From contig JACPZX010000018.1 of assembly GCA_016195325.1 (NCBI GenBank), forward strand, positions 62,001 through 126,000: a DNA stretch of 64,000 bases, read 5' to 3'. Positions 42,148 through 50,194 of the stretch are shown here, one piece after another (within the stretch, counting starts at the first letter, position 1; each line of letters starts with the position of its first letter). This DNA is from Acidobacteriota bacterium. Its GTDB lineage: Bacteria > Acidobacteriota > Polarisedimenticolia > JACPZX01. The translations under genes were made by a program, and so were the position numbers. A model generated the notes under the pieces. That model made no database searches and had not been told where the DNA came from. It saw only the letters and a program-made list of their open reading frames with translations.

Positions 42148-42680
42148 CGCGCGGCGCTCTCGGGGCTCCCGTTCATCCGCCCGGACCGGTAGGCCTCGGC
42201 GTACGCGACGTACGCCCTCCAGTTCCCGTCAATCCGCTTCGCCTCGTCCGCCGTCACCGGCCGCACGACCTTCCCGGGGACCCCGAAGACGACCGAGCCG
42301 GGGGGGATCTCGAACCCTTCCTTCACCACGGCCCCGGCGCCGATGATGCAGCCGCGCCCGATCCTGGCGCCCGAGAGCACGATGGCGCCGATGCCGATGA
42401 GGCAGTCGTCGCCCACGTCGGCGGCGTGCACGATGGCGCCGTGACCGACCGTGACGCGGCGTCCCAGGCGGGCCGGCCCGTCGACCTCGACGTGGAGGAT
42501 CGCGTTGTCCTGGACGTTCGACTCGTCGCCGATGTGGACGGGCGCCAGATCGCCGCGGAGGACGGCGCCGAACCAGACGCTCGCGCGCGCGCCGACCGAA
42601 ACCTCTCCGACCAGGGTGGCCCCGGGGGCGACGTAGGCCGTCGCGTCGATCGAAAGTCGCGTGTTGAGAAGTGAGCTCAT
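42144..42680 (-). CDS. Gamma-carbonic anhydrase-family hexapeptide protein
   Basis: 178 residues of left-handed beta-helix hexapeptide repeats: GATLVGEVSVGARASVWFGAVLRGDLAPVHIGDESNVQDNAILHVE, then VTVGHGAIVHAADVGDDCLIGIGAIV. The three histidine ligands of the gamma-CA/YrdA family (ILHVE, GHGAIVH) are present. Such proteins bind zinc or iron; carbonic anhydrase activity is variable in the family. First gene of the five-gene moaD-moaE operon, from a promoter at 42763-42734. Confidence 0.9.
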   Translation of the reverse strand: MSSLLNTRLSIDATAYVAPGATLVGEVSVGARASVWFGAVLRGDLAPVHIGDESNVQDNAILHVEVDGPARLGRRVTVGHGAIVHAADVGDDCLIGIGAIVLSGARIGRGCIIGAGAVVKEGFEIPPGSVVFGVPGKVVRPVTADEAKRIDGNWRAYVAYAEAYRSGRMNGSPESAAR

Positions 42681-42733
42681 GGTGGGGGCGCCGCTCGCTC
42701 GGGCCGCGGTCCTCGCGCGCGACGAACGTGTAG

Positions 42734-42763
42734 CATATACCGCGACGCTCGCGCCAAAGTCAA
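42734..42763 (-). promoter_or_regulatory. Promoter for the gamma carbonic anhydrase-nrnA-elbB-moaD-moaE operon
   Basis: TTGACT (42763-42758), 18-base spacer, TATATG (42739-42734) on the minus strand; leader about 50 bases. Divergent from the promoter at 42819. Confidence 0.5.
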
Positions 42764-42818
42764 GGCGGAGCGCGGACTTACGTGAGATCTGACGGCGGCG
42801 GGCGGCTCTGCTATAGTC

Positions 42819-42827
42819 CGCGGCCCC
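42819..42827 (+). promoter_or_regulatory. Extended -10 promoter for the methyltransferase gene
   Basis: TGCTATAGT is an extended -10 (TGn plus TATAGT at 42822-42827). No matching -35 lies at 16-18 bases, as is usual for extended -10 promoters. Leader about 55 bases. Confidence 0.45.
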
Positions 42828-42886
42828 GAGACGCGAGGAACGAGCCCGCCGCGCGACGAAAGCGGCGGGCCGGACGAGGGCCGGGC

Positions 42887-43615
42887 ATGGCCAGACGCAT
42901 CACCATCGATCCACGGACGGTCCAGGAGGCGCGGTTCGCGGGGCGGCGCATCCTCGAGCCCGAGGTGATGGACGGCTCGGGGGAGGTCGCCGCGTATCTC
43001 GACGGCGTCGCGACCGCCCACCTCGATCGCATGGACGACGGGTTCGTGAGAGCGGCGGTCCGCTTCGCCCGGCCCGGCGCCCGCATCCTGGACATAGGCA
43101 CCGGAACTGCGGCCATCCCCGTCAAGATCGCCTTGCGGCGCCCCGACGTCACGGTGACGGGCATCGACCTCTCCGAGGAGATGCTGCGGGCCGCGCGCGA
43201 GCGAATTCGGGGCGCCAGGCTCGGCCGCCGCGTCCGCGTCCGCACGGGAAGCGCGCGCCGGATCCCCTTCCGCCGCGGCGCGTACGACCTGGTCGTCTCG
43301 AACTCCCTCCTGCACCACCTCCCCGATCCCGTGCCTCTCTTCGACGAGATCGCCCGGGTCCTGGCGCCGGGCGGGCGCGTCTTCATGCGGGATCTCAGGC
43401 GGCCGGGCCCGTCTCGCATCGAGGCCCACATCCGGCGCCACGGACGCTTCTATCGGGGGGAGATGCTGAGGCTCTTCTCGGATTCCGTCCGGGCCGCATT
43501 CAAGGTCGCCGAGATGGCCGAGATGGTCGGAGAGAGCCGGCTCGCGGGATGCCGCGTGAGGCCGCAGCTTGAGACGTACGTGGTGATCGAGGGACGCCCG
43601 CGGCGCGCGCGCTAG
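42887..43615 (+). CDS. Class I SAM-dependent methyltransferase
   Basis: 242 residues. SAM-binding motif I ARILDIGTGTAAIPVKIA, motif II VTGIDLSEEMLRAARER, motif IV YDLVVSNSLLHHLPDP and motif V VLAPGGRVFMRDLRRPGP. This is the Methyltransf_11/UbiE-like fold; the substrate is unknown. The tail has no extra domain. It converges with moaA and overlaps its stop by 4 bases, and lies between the two Moco operons without being part of either. Confidence 0.88.
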   Translation: MARRITIDPRTVQEARFAGRRILEPEVMDGSGEVAAYLDGVATAHLDRMDDGFVRAAVRFARPGARILDIGTGTAAIPVKIALRRPDVTVTGIDLSEEMLRAARERIRGARLGRRVRVRTGSARRIPFRRGAYDLVVSNSLLHHLPDPVPLFDEIARVLAPGGRVFMRDLRRPGPSRIEAHIRRHGRFYRGEMLRLFSDSVRAAFKVAEMAEMVGESRLAGCRVRPQLETYVVIEGRPRRAR

Positions 43616-44673
43616 CCCCCGACCTGCGAGAGCGCTCTGAGCCCGCACCCGGGCTCGCCCCGGACGAGATGATGGCTCTCGGGCTTGATCGTCATCCCGT
43701 AAAGGATCAGCCGCGACAGATCCTCGTCGCTCGCGCCGCCGCGCATGGGGGTGCGCAGATCGACCTCCTGGTCCCCGAAGAGGCACAGCCTCAGGTGCCC
43801 GACCGAGGTCAGCCGGACGCGGTTGCACTTCTCGCAGAAGGTGTGGCTCATCGGCGTGATCATCCCGATCGCGCCGCGCGCCCCCTCGTAGCGGTAGTAG
43901 CGCGCCGGGCCCGAACCGACCACGTCGTCGCACGGGGTCAGCGGGGCGACGGCCGCCAGGCGCTCGAGGATCTCGTCGGCCGAGACGAAGTTCGCGTCCT
44001 GGTATCCCGCCGAGTCTCCCAGCGGCATGATCTCGATGAACCGGACGATGACGGCCCGGTCCATCGTCAGCCGGCCGAAGTCGGCGGCCTCGACGTCGTT
44101 CACCCCGCGCGTCGCGACGACGTTGACCTTGACCGGAGAGAGCCCGGCCGCGATCGCCGCGTCGATCCCGCCGAGGACCTTGCGCAGATCCCCCCCCTGG
44201 GTGATCTCGCGGAACTTCCCCGGATCGAGCGAGTCGATGCTCACGTTGACCCGGCGGAGCCCCGCGCCGCGGAGCGCTTCGGCGTGCTCTTTGAGGAGCA
44301 GCCCGTTCGTCGAGAGCGCGAGATCGTCGAGGCCGGGGATGGCGGCGAGGGCTCGCACGAGATCCGGAACCCCGGCGCGGACCAGGGGCTCCCCTCCCGT
44401 CACGCGGACGCGCGTGACGCCGAGCCCGGCGAAGATGCGGACCAGCCTCAGGATCTCCTCGTACGACAGGATCTCGTGGCGCGGCAGCCAGTCCATCCCG
44501 TGCGGCATGCAGTAGACGCACCGCATGTTGCACCGGTCCGTCACCGAGACGCGAAGGTACCGGATGCTCCGGCCGAAGGTGTCCGCCAGCGCGTGCGCGG
44601 GGACCTGCGCCTCCGCGGTCCGCGCGTCGTTCCCAGGGATGACGCGCAGCGGGCTGAACGATCGGCTGCTCAT
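43612..44673 (-). CDS. moaA: GTP 3',8-cyclase (radical SAM)
   Basis: 353 residues. The radical-SAM cluster motif is CNMRCVYC (CxxxCxxC), followed by VTGGEPLVR and NVSIDSLDP; the second [4Fe-4S] site is CEKCNRVRLTSVGHLRLC. The C terminus ends Gly-Gly, the MoaA hallmark needed for the last step with MoaC. It makes 3',8-cyclo-GTP, the first step of molybdopterin synthesis. An ATG at 44673 with GGGAG eight bases upstream is preferred over a GTG at 44682. Third gene after pepA and moaB. Confidence 0.95.
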   Translation of the reverse strand: MSSRSFSPLRVIPGNDARTAEAQVPAHALADTFGRSIRYLRVSVTDRCNMRCVYCMPHGMDWLPRHEILSYEEILRLVRIFAGLGVTRVRVTGGEPLVRAGVPDLVRALAAIPGLDDLALSTNGLLLKEHAEALRGAGLRRVNVSIDSLDPGKFREITQGGDLRKVLGGIDAAIAAGLSPVKVNVVATRGVNDVEAADFGRLTMDRAVIVRFIEIMPLGDSAGYQDANFVSADEILERLAAVAPLTPCDDVVGSGPARYYRYEGARGAIGMITPMSHTFCEKCNRVRLTSVGHLRLCLFGDQEVDLRTPMRGGASDEDLSRLILYGMTIKPESHHLVRGEPGCGLRALSQVGG

Positions 44674-44689
44674 CTCCGGCACTCCCGCA

Positions 44690-45205
44690 TCATGCTCGCT
44701 CCGGCTTTCCCGCCTCGCCGACGACGTGGCCGATCTCGGGGAGGATGAGGGACTCCATGGCCAGCCTCACGGCCCGCGTCGAACCCGGCATCGAGAATAG
44801 CACCCGCCCCCGGGCCAGTCCCGCCACCGCGCGGCTCAGCATGGCGGCCGCTCCGATCTCACGGTAGGAGAGCTGCCGGAAGATCTCTCCGAACCCGTCG
44901 AGCCGACGCTCGAGGAGCGCCGCGATCGCCTCGAAGGTCCGGTCGCGCGGCGAGATGCCCGTCCCGCCGTTCAGGAGGATCGCCTGCACGTCGTCGCGCG
45001 CGAGGAGCGTCCGGAGCGCCCCCTCGACAGTGCCCGCGTCGTCCGGGAGGATGGCGGTGTGCACCACCCGGTGGCCGCGCTCCTCGAGCATGGAGCGGAT
45101 CAGGCGGCCGGACTCGTCGGTGTCGGGAGTGCGCGTGTCGGAAATCGTGAGCACGGCGCACCCCACGGAGTGCGGCGCCGAGGCCCTGTGCTCGTGAACT
45201 CCCAT
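44690..45205 (-). CDS. moaB: MoaB/MogA-family molybdopterin adenylyltransferase-like protein
   Basis: 171 residues. AVLTISDTRTPDTDESGRLI, ILLNGGTGISPRDRTFEAI and FRQLSYREIGAAAMLSRAVAG, with VLFSMPGSTRAVRLAME, are MoaB/Mog signatures (the GGTG substrate loop). It adenylates molybdopterin before metal insertion, or supports an early step. It is 16 bases from both pepA and moaA. No moaC or moeA is in the window. Confidence 0.93.
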   Translation of the reverse strand: MGVHEHRASAPHSVGCAVLTISDTRTPDTDESGRLIRSMLEERGHRVVHTAILPDDAGTVEGALRTLLARDDVQAILLNGGTGISPRDRTFEAIAALLERRLDGFGEIFRQLSYREIGAAAMLSRAVAGLARGRVLFSMPGSTRAVRLAMESLILPEIGHVVGEAGKPERA

Positions 45206-45221
45206 CGCCCCCGCCCCCCCT

Positions 45222-46787
45222 TCAGGAGTACGTGGACAGGTACTCGAGCAGCGTCCGCACTCCCATCCCGGTCGCGCCGCGCCGCATGTACGGGTGCGAG
45301 GCGGTCTCGAGGAAGGCCGGCCCGGCGATGTCGAGATGCGCCCATGGAGTCTTCGGACCGATGAACTCGCGCAGAAAGAGGGCGGCGGTGATCGCGCTGC
45401 CGTAGCGATCGGCGGTGTTGCGCACGTCGGCGATCTCGCTCTGGAGCTGGTCGGTGTACTCCTCGTACAGCGGAAGCCGCCAGAGCTTCTCGCCCGAGGC
45501 CGCCGAGGCCTTCATGAGCCGCGACGCCAGCGCGTCGTCGTTCGAGAAGAGCCCGCCCGCGAGGGGGCCCAGCGCCACCATGCACGCCCCCGTCAGCGTC
45601 GCGAGATCGATGACCTCGTCGAACTTCTGGCTCTCCGCGTGCGCGAGGAGATCGGCCAGGACCAGCCTGCCTTCGGCGTCGGTGTTGAGGACCTCGATCG
45701 TCTTGCCGCCCGTCGTGCGGAGGACGTCGCCGGGCTTGATCGCCGATCCCCCGGGCATGTTCTCCGTCATCCCCATGAAGCCGTGCACCTCGGCGCGCGT
45801 CTTCAAGGCGGGAAGGGCCAGCATCGTGGCGAGGACCGCGACCGCGCCCGCCTTGTCGAGCTTCATCGTCTCCATCCCGCTCGAGGTCTTGAGCGAGAGG
45901 CCCCCGCTGTCGAAGGTGATCCCCTTGCCGATGAGCGCCACCTTGCGGAGCGGCTTCCCGCGGGGACGGTGGACGAGGTGGATGAGGCGCGGCGGCTGGT
46001 GGCTGCCCCGGGAGACGCCGAGGAACGCCCCCATGCCCAGCTTCTCGAGCTGCCTCTCGTCGTGAACGCGGCACTCGATGCCGGCCTTCTTCGCGAGAGA
46101 GGAGGCGATGGCGGCGATCCGGATCGGGGTGATCACGATGGCCGGCTCGTTGACGAGGTCGCGCGCGAGGTTCGTCGAGGCGCAGAACGCCGAGGATTCC
46201 CTGACCCCCTCGAGCGCGGCCTCGAGCTCGCGGGCAGGCACGCGGATCTCCGCGTCCCGAAGCGACCCGTCCTCCTGCGCCTTCTCGCCGGTGAAGTACT
46301 TGCGGAGCCGGTAGACTCCCAGAAGGCACCCGTCGACGACCGCCCTCACGCGCTCGCGCGTCCCGACTCCCGGGACCTCAGGCGGCGGAGCGAAGGTGAT
46401 CCGGGCCGCCGACGCCTGGTCGGCGCGCCGCGCCGCTGCGGCGGCGGCCGCACGCAGCGCGTCGAGATCGAGATCCTCCCGCCGACCCAGCCCCGCGACG
46501 ATGACGCGCTTCGCGGGGAAGAGCCCCGCCGTGTGGAAGAGCAGCGTCGTGCCCCGCCTCGCGCGGAACCCCTCGCTCTTGAGCAGCGCCTCGAGGCTCG
46601 CGCGAAGCTTTCCGGGCTCCACCCCCTCGATCCTGTGAGCGCCCTGGATGGCGTAGACGACGAGGGCGTCCGCCCGCGCCGACGCCGCGGCTCCGGCGGC
46701 GGCGGAGAAGCGTGGAGTGCGCGTGTACGGAGGGAGGGACTCTCCTCCTCCGCCTTCGACGCGGCCGCTTCGGGGCGCCGGCGTCAT
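45222..46787 (-). CDS. pepA: Leucyl aminopeptidase (M17 family)
   Basis: About 521 residues. The M17 catalytic domain is intact: VALIGKGITFDSGGLSLKTSSGMETMKLDKAGA gives the metal-binding Lys and Asp residues, and VLNTDAEGRLVLADLL is the family signature with Asp, Glu and catalytic Arg. The N-terminal macro-like domain is present. It hydrolyses N-terminal residues with two metal ions as a hexamer. The ATG at 46787 has GGGGGG six bases before it; a GTG at 46811 is the alternative. First gene before moaB-moaA. Confidence 0.94.
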   Translation of the reverse strand: MTPAPRSGRVEGGGGESLPPYTRTPRFSAAAGAAASARADALVVYAIQGAHRIEGVEPGKLRASLEALLKSEGFRARRGTTLLFHTAGLFPAKRVIVAGLGRREDLDLDALRAAAAAAARRADQASAARITFAPPPEVPGVGTRERVRAVVDGCLLGVYRLRKYFTGEKAQEDGSLRDAEIRVPARELEAALEGVRESSAFCASTNLARDLVNEPAIVITPIRIAAIASSLAKKAGIECRVHDERQLEKLGMGAFLGVSRGSHQPPRLIHLVHRPRGKPLRKVALIGKGITFDSGGLSLKTSSGMETMKLDKAGAVAVLATMLALPALKTRAEVHGFMGMTENMPGGSAIKPGDVLRTTGGKTIEVLNTDAEGRLVLADLLAHAESQKFDEVIDLATLTGACMVALGPLAGGLFSNDDALASRLMKASAASGEKLWRLPLYEEYTDQLQSEIADVRNTADRYGSAITAALFLREFIGPKTPWAHLDIAGPAFLETASHPYMRRGATGMGVRTLLEYLSTYS

Positions 46788-46913
46788 CGCCGGCCCCCCG
46801 GAACGCCGCACGATCGGGATCGGGCTGGCCGCTGGCTCATCTGGAGCTCCCTCGGGAATCGTGGCGGTGCGGAATCGATCTCAATCCAGGCTCGGGCAGG
46901 GGCCGGGCGGGCC

Positions 46914-46943
46914 ACTATAAAGGCCCTTCCGACGGCGCGTCAA
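46914..46943 (-). promoter_or_regulatory. Sigma-70-type promoter for pepA-moaB-moaA
   Basis: TTGACG (46943-46938), 18-base spacer, TATAGT (46919-46914) on the minus strand; five of six consensus bases in each. The leader to the ATG at 46787 is about 120 bases. The -35 lies only 7 bases from the MITE-like element. Confidence 0.65.
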
Positions 46944-46950
46944 GAATCCG

Positions 46951-47151
46951 GAGCCTCGGGTGGTGGTCAAGATTGCGGTTGGGGAGTCGGCCTCCGCGCG
47001 TGAACCAATCGCGCTCGGCCTCGGGCTCGTTCGCCCACCCGTTCGGTCGGCGCCGAGGTCGATTGGGAGCAGGTGGCGCCGACGCCCGATCGGGTACCCG
47101 GGCTCATCCCGCACGCTCCCCCGCCGCAATCTTGACCACCACCGAGTCTCG
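46951..47151. mobile_element. MITE-like non-autonomous element with terminal inverted repeats
   Basis: A 20-base segment at 46959-46978 is perfectly complementary to 47124-47143, and with two mismatches the match extends about eight bases further inwards. The 185-base unit is flanked directly by 8-base direct repeats, GAGCCTCG (46951-46958) and GAGTCTCG (47144-47151), differing at one base. This layout (terminal inverted repeats, short non-coding interior and a target-site-type duplication) is that of a miniature inverted-repeat element. The interior has further self-complementary stretches and no gene. No transposase is in the window. A structured RNA or regulatory hairpin is the alternative. 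The rest of the 401-base gap holds the pepA promoter. Confidence 0.55.
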
Positions 47152-47188
47152 GGCCGGCGCGCGCGCCGCGATGCTAGTGTGGATCGGG

Positions 47189-47881
47189 ATGATCCCCCTC
47201 AAGGACGACATCAAGGCGCGATCGGCGCCGTTCATGACGGCCGGGCTCATCATCGTGAACGTGCTCGTGTTCGCCTATCAGCTCTCGCTTCCGCCGCATC
47301 GGGAACAGGAAGTCGCGCTCCGGTTCGGCCTCGTGCCGGGGTTCGTCACGGGCGCCGCCGGCCACGCCCCCGGAGGCGAGGGGCTCACGCTCGCGTCGTT
47401 CTTCACGTCGATGTTCCTGCACGGCGATCTGCTGCACATCGCGGGCAACATGCTCTTCCTCTGGATTTTCGGGAACAACGTCGAGGACGCGATGGGACGG
47501 GGGCGGTTCCTCGTCTTCTATCTCACCTGCGGTCTCGCGGCCGCGGCGGCCCAGATCGCGGCGCTTCCGCGGTCGACGCTGCCGATGATCGGGGCGAGCG
47601 GAGCGATCGCCGGCGTGCTCGGCGCCTACTTCCTGCTCTTCCCGCAGGCGCGCATCCTGACGCTCGTTCCCTTCATCTTCGTCTACTTCGTGAGGCTCCC
47701 CGCGTTCGTCGTCCTCGGCCTCTGGTTCGTCGTGCAGGTCACGTCGTCGCTCGCCGGGGGCCGGAGCGGCGTCGCGTGGTCGGCCCACGTGGGAGGCTTC
47801 GTCGCCGGGATGATCCTCCTGGGGCTGTTCCTTCCGCGCCGGCGGCGGAGCGCTCCCCCGGCGGAAGGGGACTGGCTCTAA
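47189..47881 (+). CDS. Rhomboid-family intramembrane serine protease
   Basis: About 230 residues with six or seven membrane helices. MIPLKDDIKARSAPF is the common bacterial rhomboid start. The catalytic serine is Ser137 in IGASGAIAGVLGAY (GxSG) and the catalytic histidine is His200 in SAHVGGFVAGM; MFLHGDLLHIAGNMLFLWIFG holds the family HxxxN segment. It cleaves membrane-spanning substrates within the bilayer. An ATG at 47171 is also possible. No promoter is obvious between it and the MITE-like element. Confidence 0.92.
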   Translation: MIPLKDDIKARSAPFMTAGLIIVNVLVFAYQLSLPPHREQEVALRFGLVPGFVTGAAGHAPGGEGLTLASFFTSMFLHGDLLHIAGNMLFLWIFGNNVEDAMGRGRFLVFYLTCGLAAAAAQIAALPRSTLPMIGASGAIAGVLGAYFLLFPQARILTLVPFIFVYFVRLPAFVVLGLWFVVQVTSSLAGGRSGVAWSAHVGGFVAGMILLGLFLPRRRRSAPPAEGDWL

Positions 47882-47905
47882 CGGATATGTCGCGGGGGGC
47901 CGGCG

Positions 47906-47922
47906 TCGCGCGGGAGGCGCGA
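47906..47922. terminator. Small hairpin between convergent genes
   Basis: TCGCGC (47906-47911) pairs with GCGCGA (47917-47922) around five bases in the 45-base gap between convergent stops at 47881 and 47927. No T-run, so this is a weak candidate. Confidence 0.3.
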
Positions 47923-47926
47923 GCCG

Positions 47927-48487
47927 TCAGAGACGATCGCCCAGCGCCGCCACGATCGCGCGCTCGAGATCCGCGATCGTCCCCTGATTGCTCACCGAGA
48001 GGTCGGCCATCCCGAACGTCAGGTGGATCTGCTGCGCCGCCGGGTCGCTTCCCCGCTCCCTCTGCTCCTTCTCCGCGAACTCCGCGAGAGTCTGACCGTC
48101 CCCGGGCCGCGACCGGCGCCTCGACCGCTCGAACCGAACCTCGATCGGGGCGTCGACCGCGAGGAGGATGAACGCGGGATCCCGGCGGAGCGCGGTGACC
48201 TCGGAAGGGTTCCGGATGGAGTCGACGACGTCGCGTCCCGTCAGGCGCTCGAGCGCCCGCTCGGCGAGGACCGAGGCGCCGCCGGCCCGCCGCATCTCGT
48301 TCCCCATCTGGATGAGGTTTTCCCGCGTGGGCGGAAGGGCGCGGGATGCGACGGCTTCACGGAGAATGTCGGAGAGCGAGTGGTAGGCGAATCCGCGCGC
48401 GACGAGACAGCGAGCCGCCTCCCCCTTGCCGGCTGCGTTGGGACCTGTCAGACCGACGACGAGGCGCGGCGGCGCGCTACTGGTCAC
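47927..48487 (-). CDS. UPF0200-like P-loop NTPase
   Basis: About 186 residues from a GTG at 48487. The P loop is GLTGPNAAGKGEAARCL, with GKGE instead of GK[ST], as in the UPF0200/dephospho-CoA-kinase-like proteins of archaea. YHSLSDILREA, RENLIQMGNEMR, VVDSIRNPSEVTAL and VDAPIEVRFERSRRR complete the family pattern. A nucleotide or nucleoside-phosphate kinase activity is likely; the substrate is unknown. Bacterial members are not common. The start lies 11 bases inside the preceding gene, so it is coupled to it. Confidence 0.8.
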   Translation of the reverse strand: MTSSAPPRLVVGLTGPNAAGKGEAARCLVARGFAYHSLSDILREAVASRALPPTRENLIQMGNEMRRAGGASVLAERALERLTGRDVVDSIRNPSEVTALRRDPAFILLAVDAPIEVRFERSRRRSRPGDGQTLAEFAEKEQRERGSDPAAQQIHLTFGMADLSVSNQGTIADLERAIVAALGDRL

Positions 48488-49118
48488 CGTTGTTGTTCTG
48501 GGGTGGCTGCTGCGGCTGCTGGCCGCCGAACGCGGGTCGCGAGAGGCCCCCGGGCCCCTGCCCGGCGCCGAAGCGTCCACCGTTGAGGCCTCCAGGCGCC
48601 GTCCCGTTCTGGTTCCCCCTGAAGCCCCGGCCTAGCGGCGATCCGGGGAGCCCTCCCATGGATCTCTGCGCCGGGGTGTTCCCCTGGAGTCCCGGGTTTC
48701 CGCGGTACTGGTTCTGCCCCGGATCGGGAGGCGGCGGCTGATAGTCCTCGGGAGGAGGTGGTGCTTCGGCCGGAGTGTCCGCGCCGACGTAGCCGCCCGA
48801 GACGAAGCCGCCTCCCGCTCCACCTCCGCCTCCGGAGGCCTGATTCGGCGGGGCCTCGACGCGGGCGCCCGATCCGCCCATCGCGTCCTGGATCGCGGCG
48901 ATCTCGCTCGTCTTCACACCCATCAGCCCGCCTTCGAGCTCGAGGCGCGTCCACCCCTTGTCGTCTTCCTTGGCGGTCTTCGCCCGCATCGACTTGCCGT
49001 TCTTGAAGAGGATGAGCTTGTCGGCGAGCGCCGGAGAGGCCGCGAGGGCGCCGGCCAGCAGGAAGAGCAACGCGAAGGGAGCGACGCGGCGCGACGGGGA
49101 CGATCGACGAAGGCTCAT
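48477..49118 (-). CDS. Secreted low-complexity Gly/Pro/Gln/Asn-rich protein
   Basis: 213 residues. A signal peptide (about 10-32) ends at ASPALA. A short ordered part follows (about 33-75: DKLILFKNGKSMRAKTAKED, LELEGGLMGVKTSEIAAIQDA), similar to small periplasmic domains that bind a basic ligand. From about residue 85 it is disordered: poly-Gly, PPPPEDYQPPPPDPG, then Gly/Asn/Gln-rich to the end. Function unknown. Its start overlaps the GH113-like stop as ATGA. Confidence 0.75.
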   Translation of the reverse strand: MSLRRSSPSRRVAPFALLFLLAGALAASPALADKLILFKNGKSMRAKTAKEDDKGWTRLELEGGLMGVKTSEIAAIQDAMGGSGARVEAPPNQASGGGGGAGGGFVSGGYVGADTPAEAPPPPEDYQPPPPDPGQNQYRGNPGLQGNTPAQRSMGGLPGSPLGRGFRGNQNGTAPGGLNGGRFGAGQGPGGLSRPAFGGQQPQQPPQNNNGDQ

Positions 49119-50194
49119 GGCTTCTCTCCGATCCGGCTCTCGTGGTACCACCGCGACAGCACCGCCGCCGCCGGCTTGCCCCGGGGAGTATAGCCCGTAT
49201 CGTCCGGACCACCATCTCCCCACCACATGTAGAAATATACGCCCGCGAGCGCCGGATAGCCCGTCCACGCGCGCGCAAAAGCGGCGTAGCAGCGCCCCTG
49301 GACGCCGGGGTCCGCGGCGCCGGGCGCGTCGTACGCCCAGGGGTTCAACGCGGCACCGCGGCGGGACGGGTATCCGACTTCCGTCACCACGACCTTCAGG
49401 CCGAGGTTCGAGCGCCAGCGCTCGACCTCCTCGCGGATGGGCGTCCAGGCCATCGCCAGGTCCTCGAGCGTGGCGTCGGGGTTCGCGGAAAGCGGGAAGT
49501 ACGCGTTCATCCCCAGAAAATCGAGAGACTCGCCGAACGTGATCTCGTCGCGGTGATCCCAGTTGGCGGAGTACGTCACGAGACCGCGATAGACGCGCCG
49601 CACCTTCGCGATCAGCACCCGCCAGTCGTCCCGCCGCCCTTCGGTGGAGCAGAGCTCCGACCCCACGCTGAAGTACTCGACCTTCTCCGACGCCGCGAGC
49701 GCCGCGTACCTGATGATCATCCGATCGTAGGCGGTGAACCACGCGCCCCAGTCGGGGGGCGCCAGCGTGCCGCGCCAGTCCGCCTCGTCCGCCCGGTCGA
49801 CGTAGATCAGCGGGAGGAGGAGGACGCGCATTCCCGCGCGGTGCGCCTCCCGGATGGCGAGCCGCAGGGAGGCGTCGCCGGGCGTCATGTCCGGCCGCGG
49901 CGCGATGCGGATCGATCGTGCGTCGGGGGTCGCCCAGGGGATGGCGATCGAGACGGAGTCGACTCCCATCTCCCGCAGCTCCGCGAGGGCGCGTCCGATG
50001 AGCTCCGGGTCGGTCCGGGAGAAGAGCCCGAGGACCATCCCGTGCTGGAAGGACTCGCGCGGCGGGACCGCGAGGCCGGCCGGGGTGAGGCCGCGGAGGA
50101 CCACGACGAGCTCGAGGGCGGCGACGACGATCACCGCCGCGAGGCCCGCGCTACGGATGCGACGGATGAGGGGAAGACTCGACCGAGAGCCCAC
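49115..50194 (-). CDS. GH113-like glycoside hydrolase, membrane-anchored
   Basis: 359 residues from a GTG that overlaps the GHMP kinase gene by 44 bases. N-terminal membrane helix (about 15-35), then a TIM barrel: MVLGLFSRTD, MGVDSVSIAIPWATPD, MRVLLLPLIYVD, YFSVGSELCSTEG with the likely acid/base Glu, FLGMNAYFPL, and VVTEVGYPSRRG with the likely nucleophile Glu. This matches GH113 (beta-mannanase) and related envelope enzymes. The substrate could be a cell-surface polysaccharide. It sits with a sugar kinase, which supports carbohydrate handling. Confidence 0.8.
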   Translation of the reverse strand: MGSRSSLPLIRRIRSAGLAAVIVVAALELVVVLRGLTPAGLAVPPRESFQHGMVLGLFSRTDPELIGRALAELREMGVDSVSIAIPWATPDARSIRIAPRPDMTPGDASLRLAIREAHRAGMRVLLLPLIYVDRADEADWRGTLAPPDWGAWFTAYDRMIIRYAALAASEKVEYFSVGSELCSTEGRRDDWRVLIAKVRRVYRGLVTYSANWDHRDEITFGESLDFLGMNAYFPLSANPDATLEDLAMAWTPIREEVERWRSNLGLKVVVTEVGYPSRRGAALNPWAYDAPGAADPGVQGRCYAAFARAWTGYPALAGVYFYMWWGDGGPDDTGYTPRGKPAAAVLSRWYHESRIGEKP

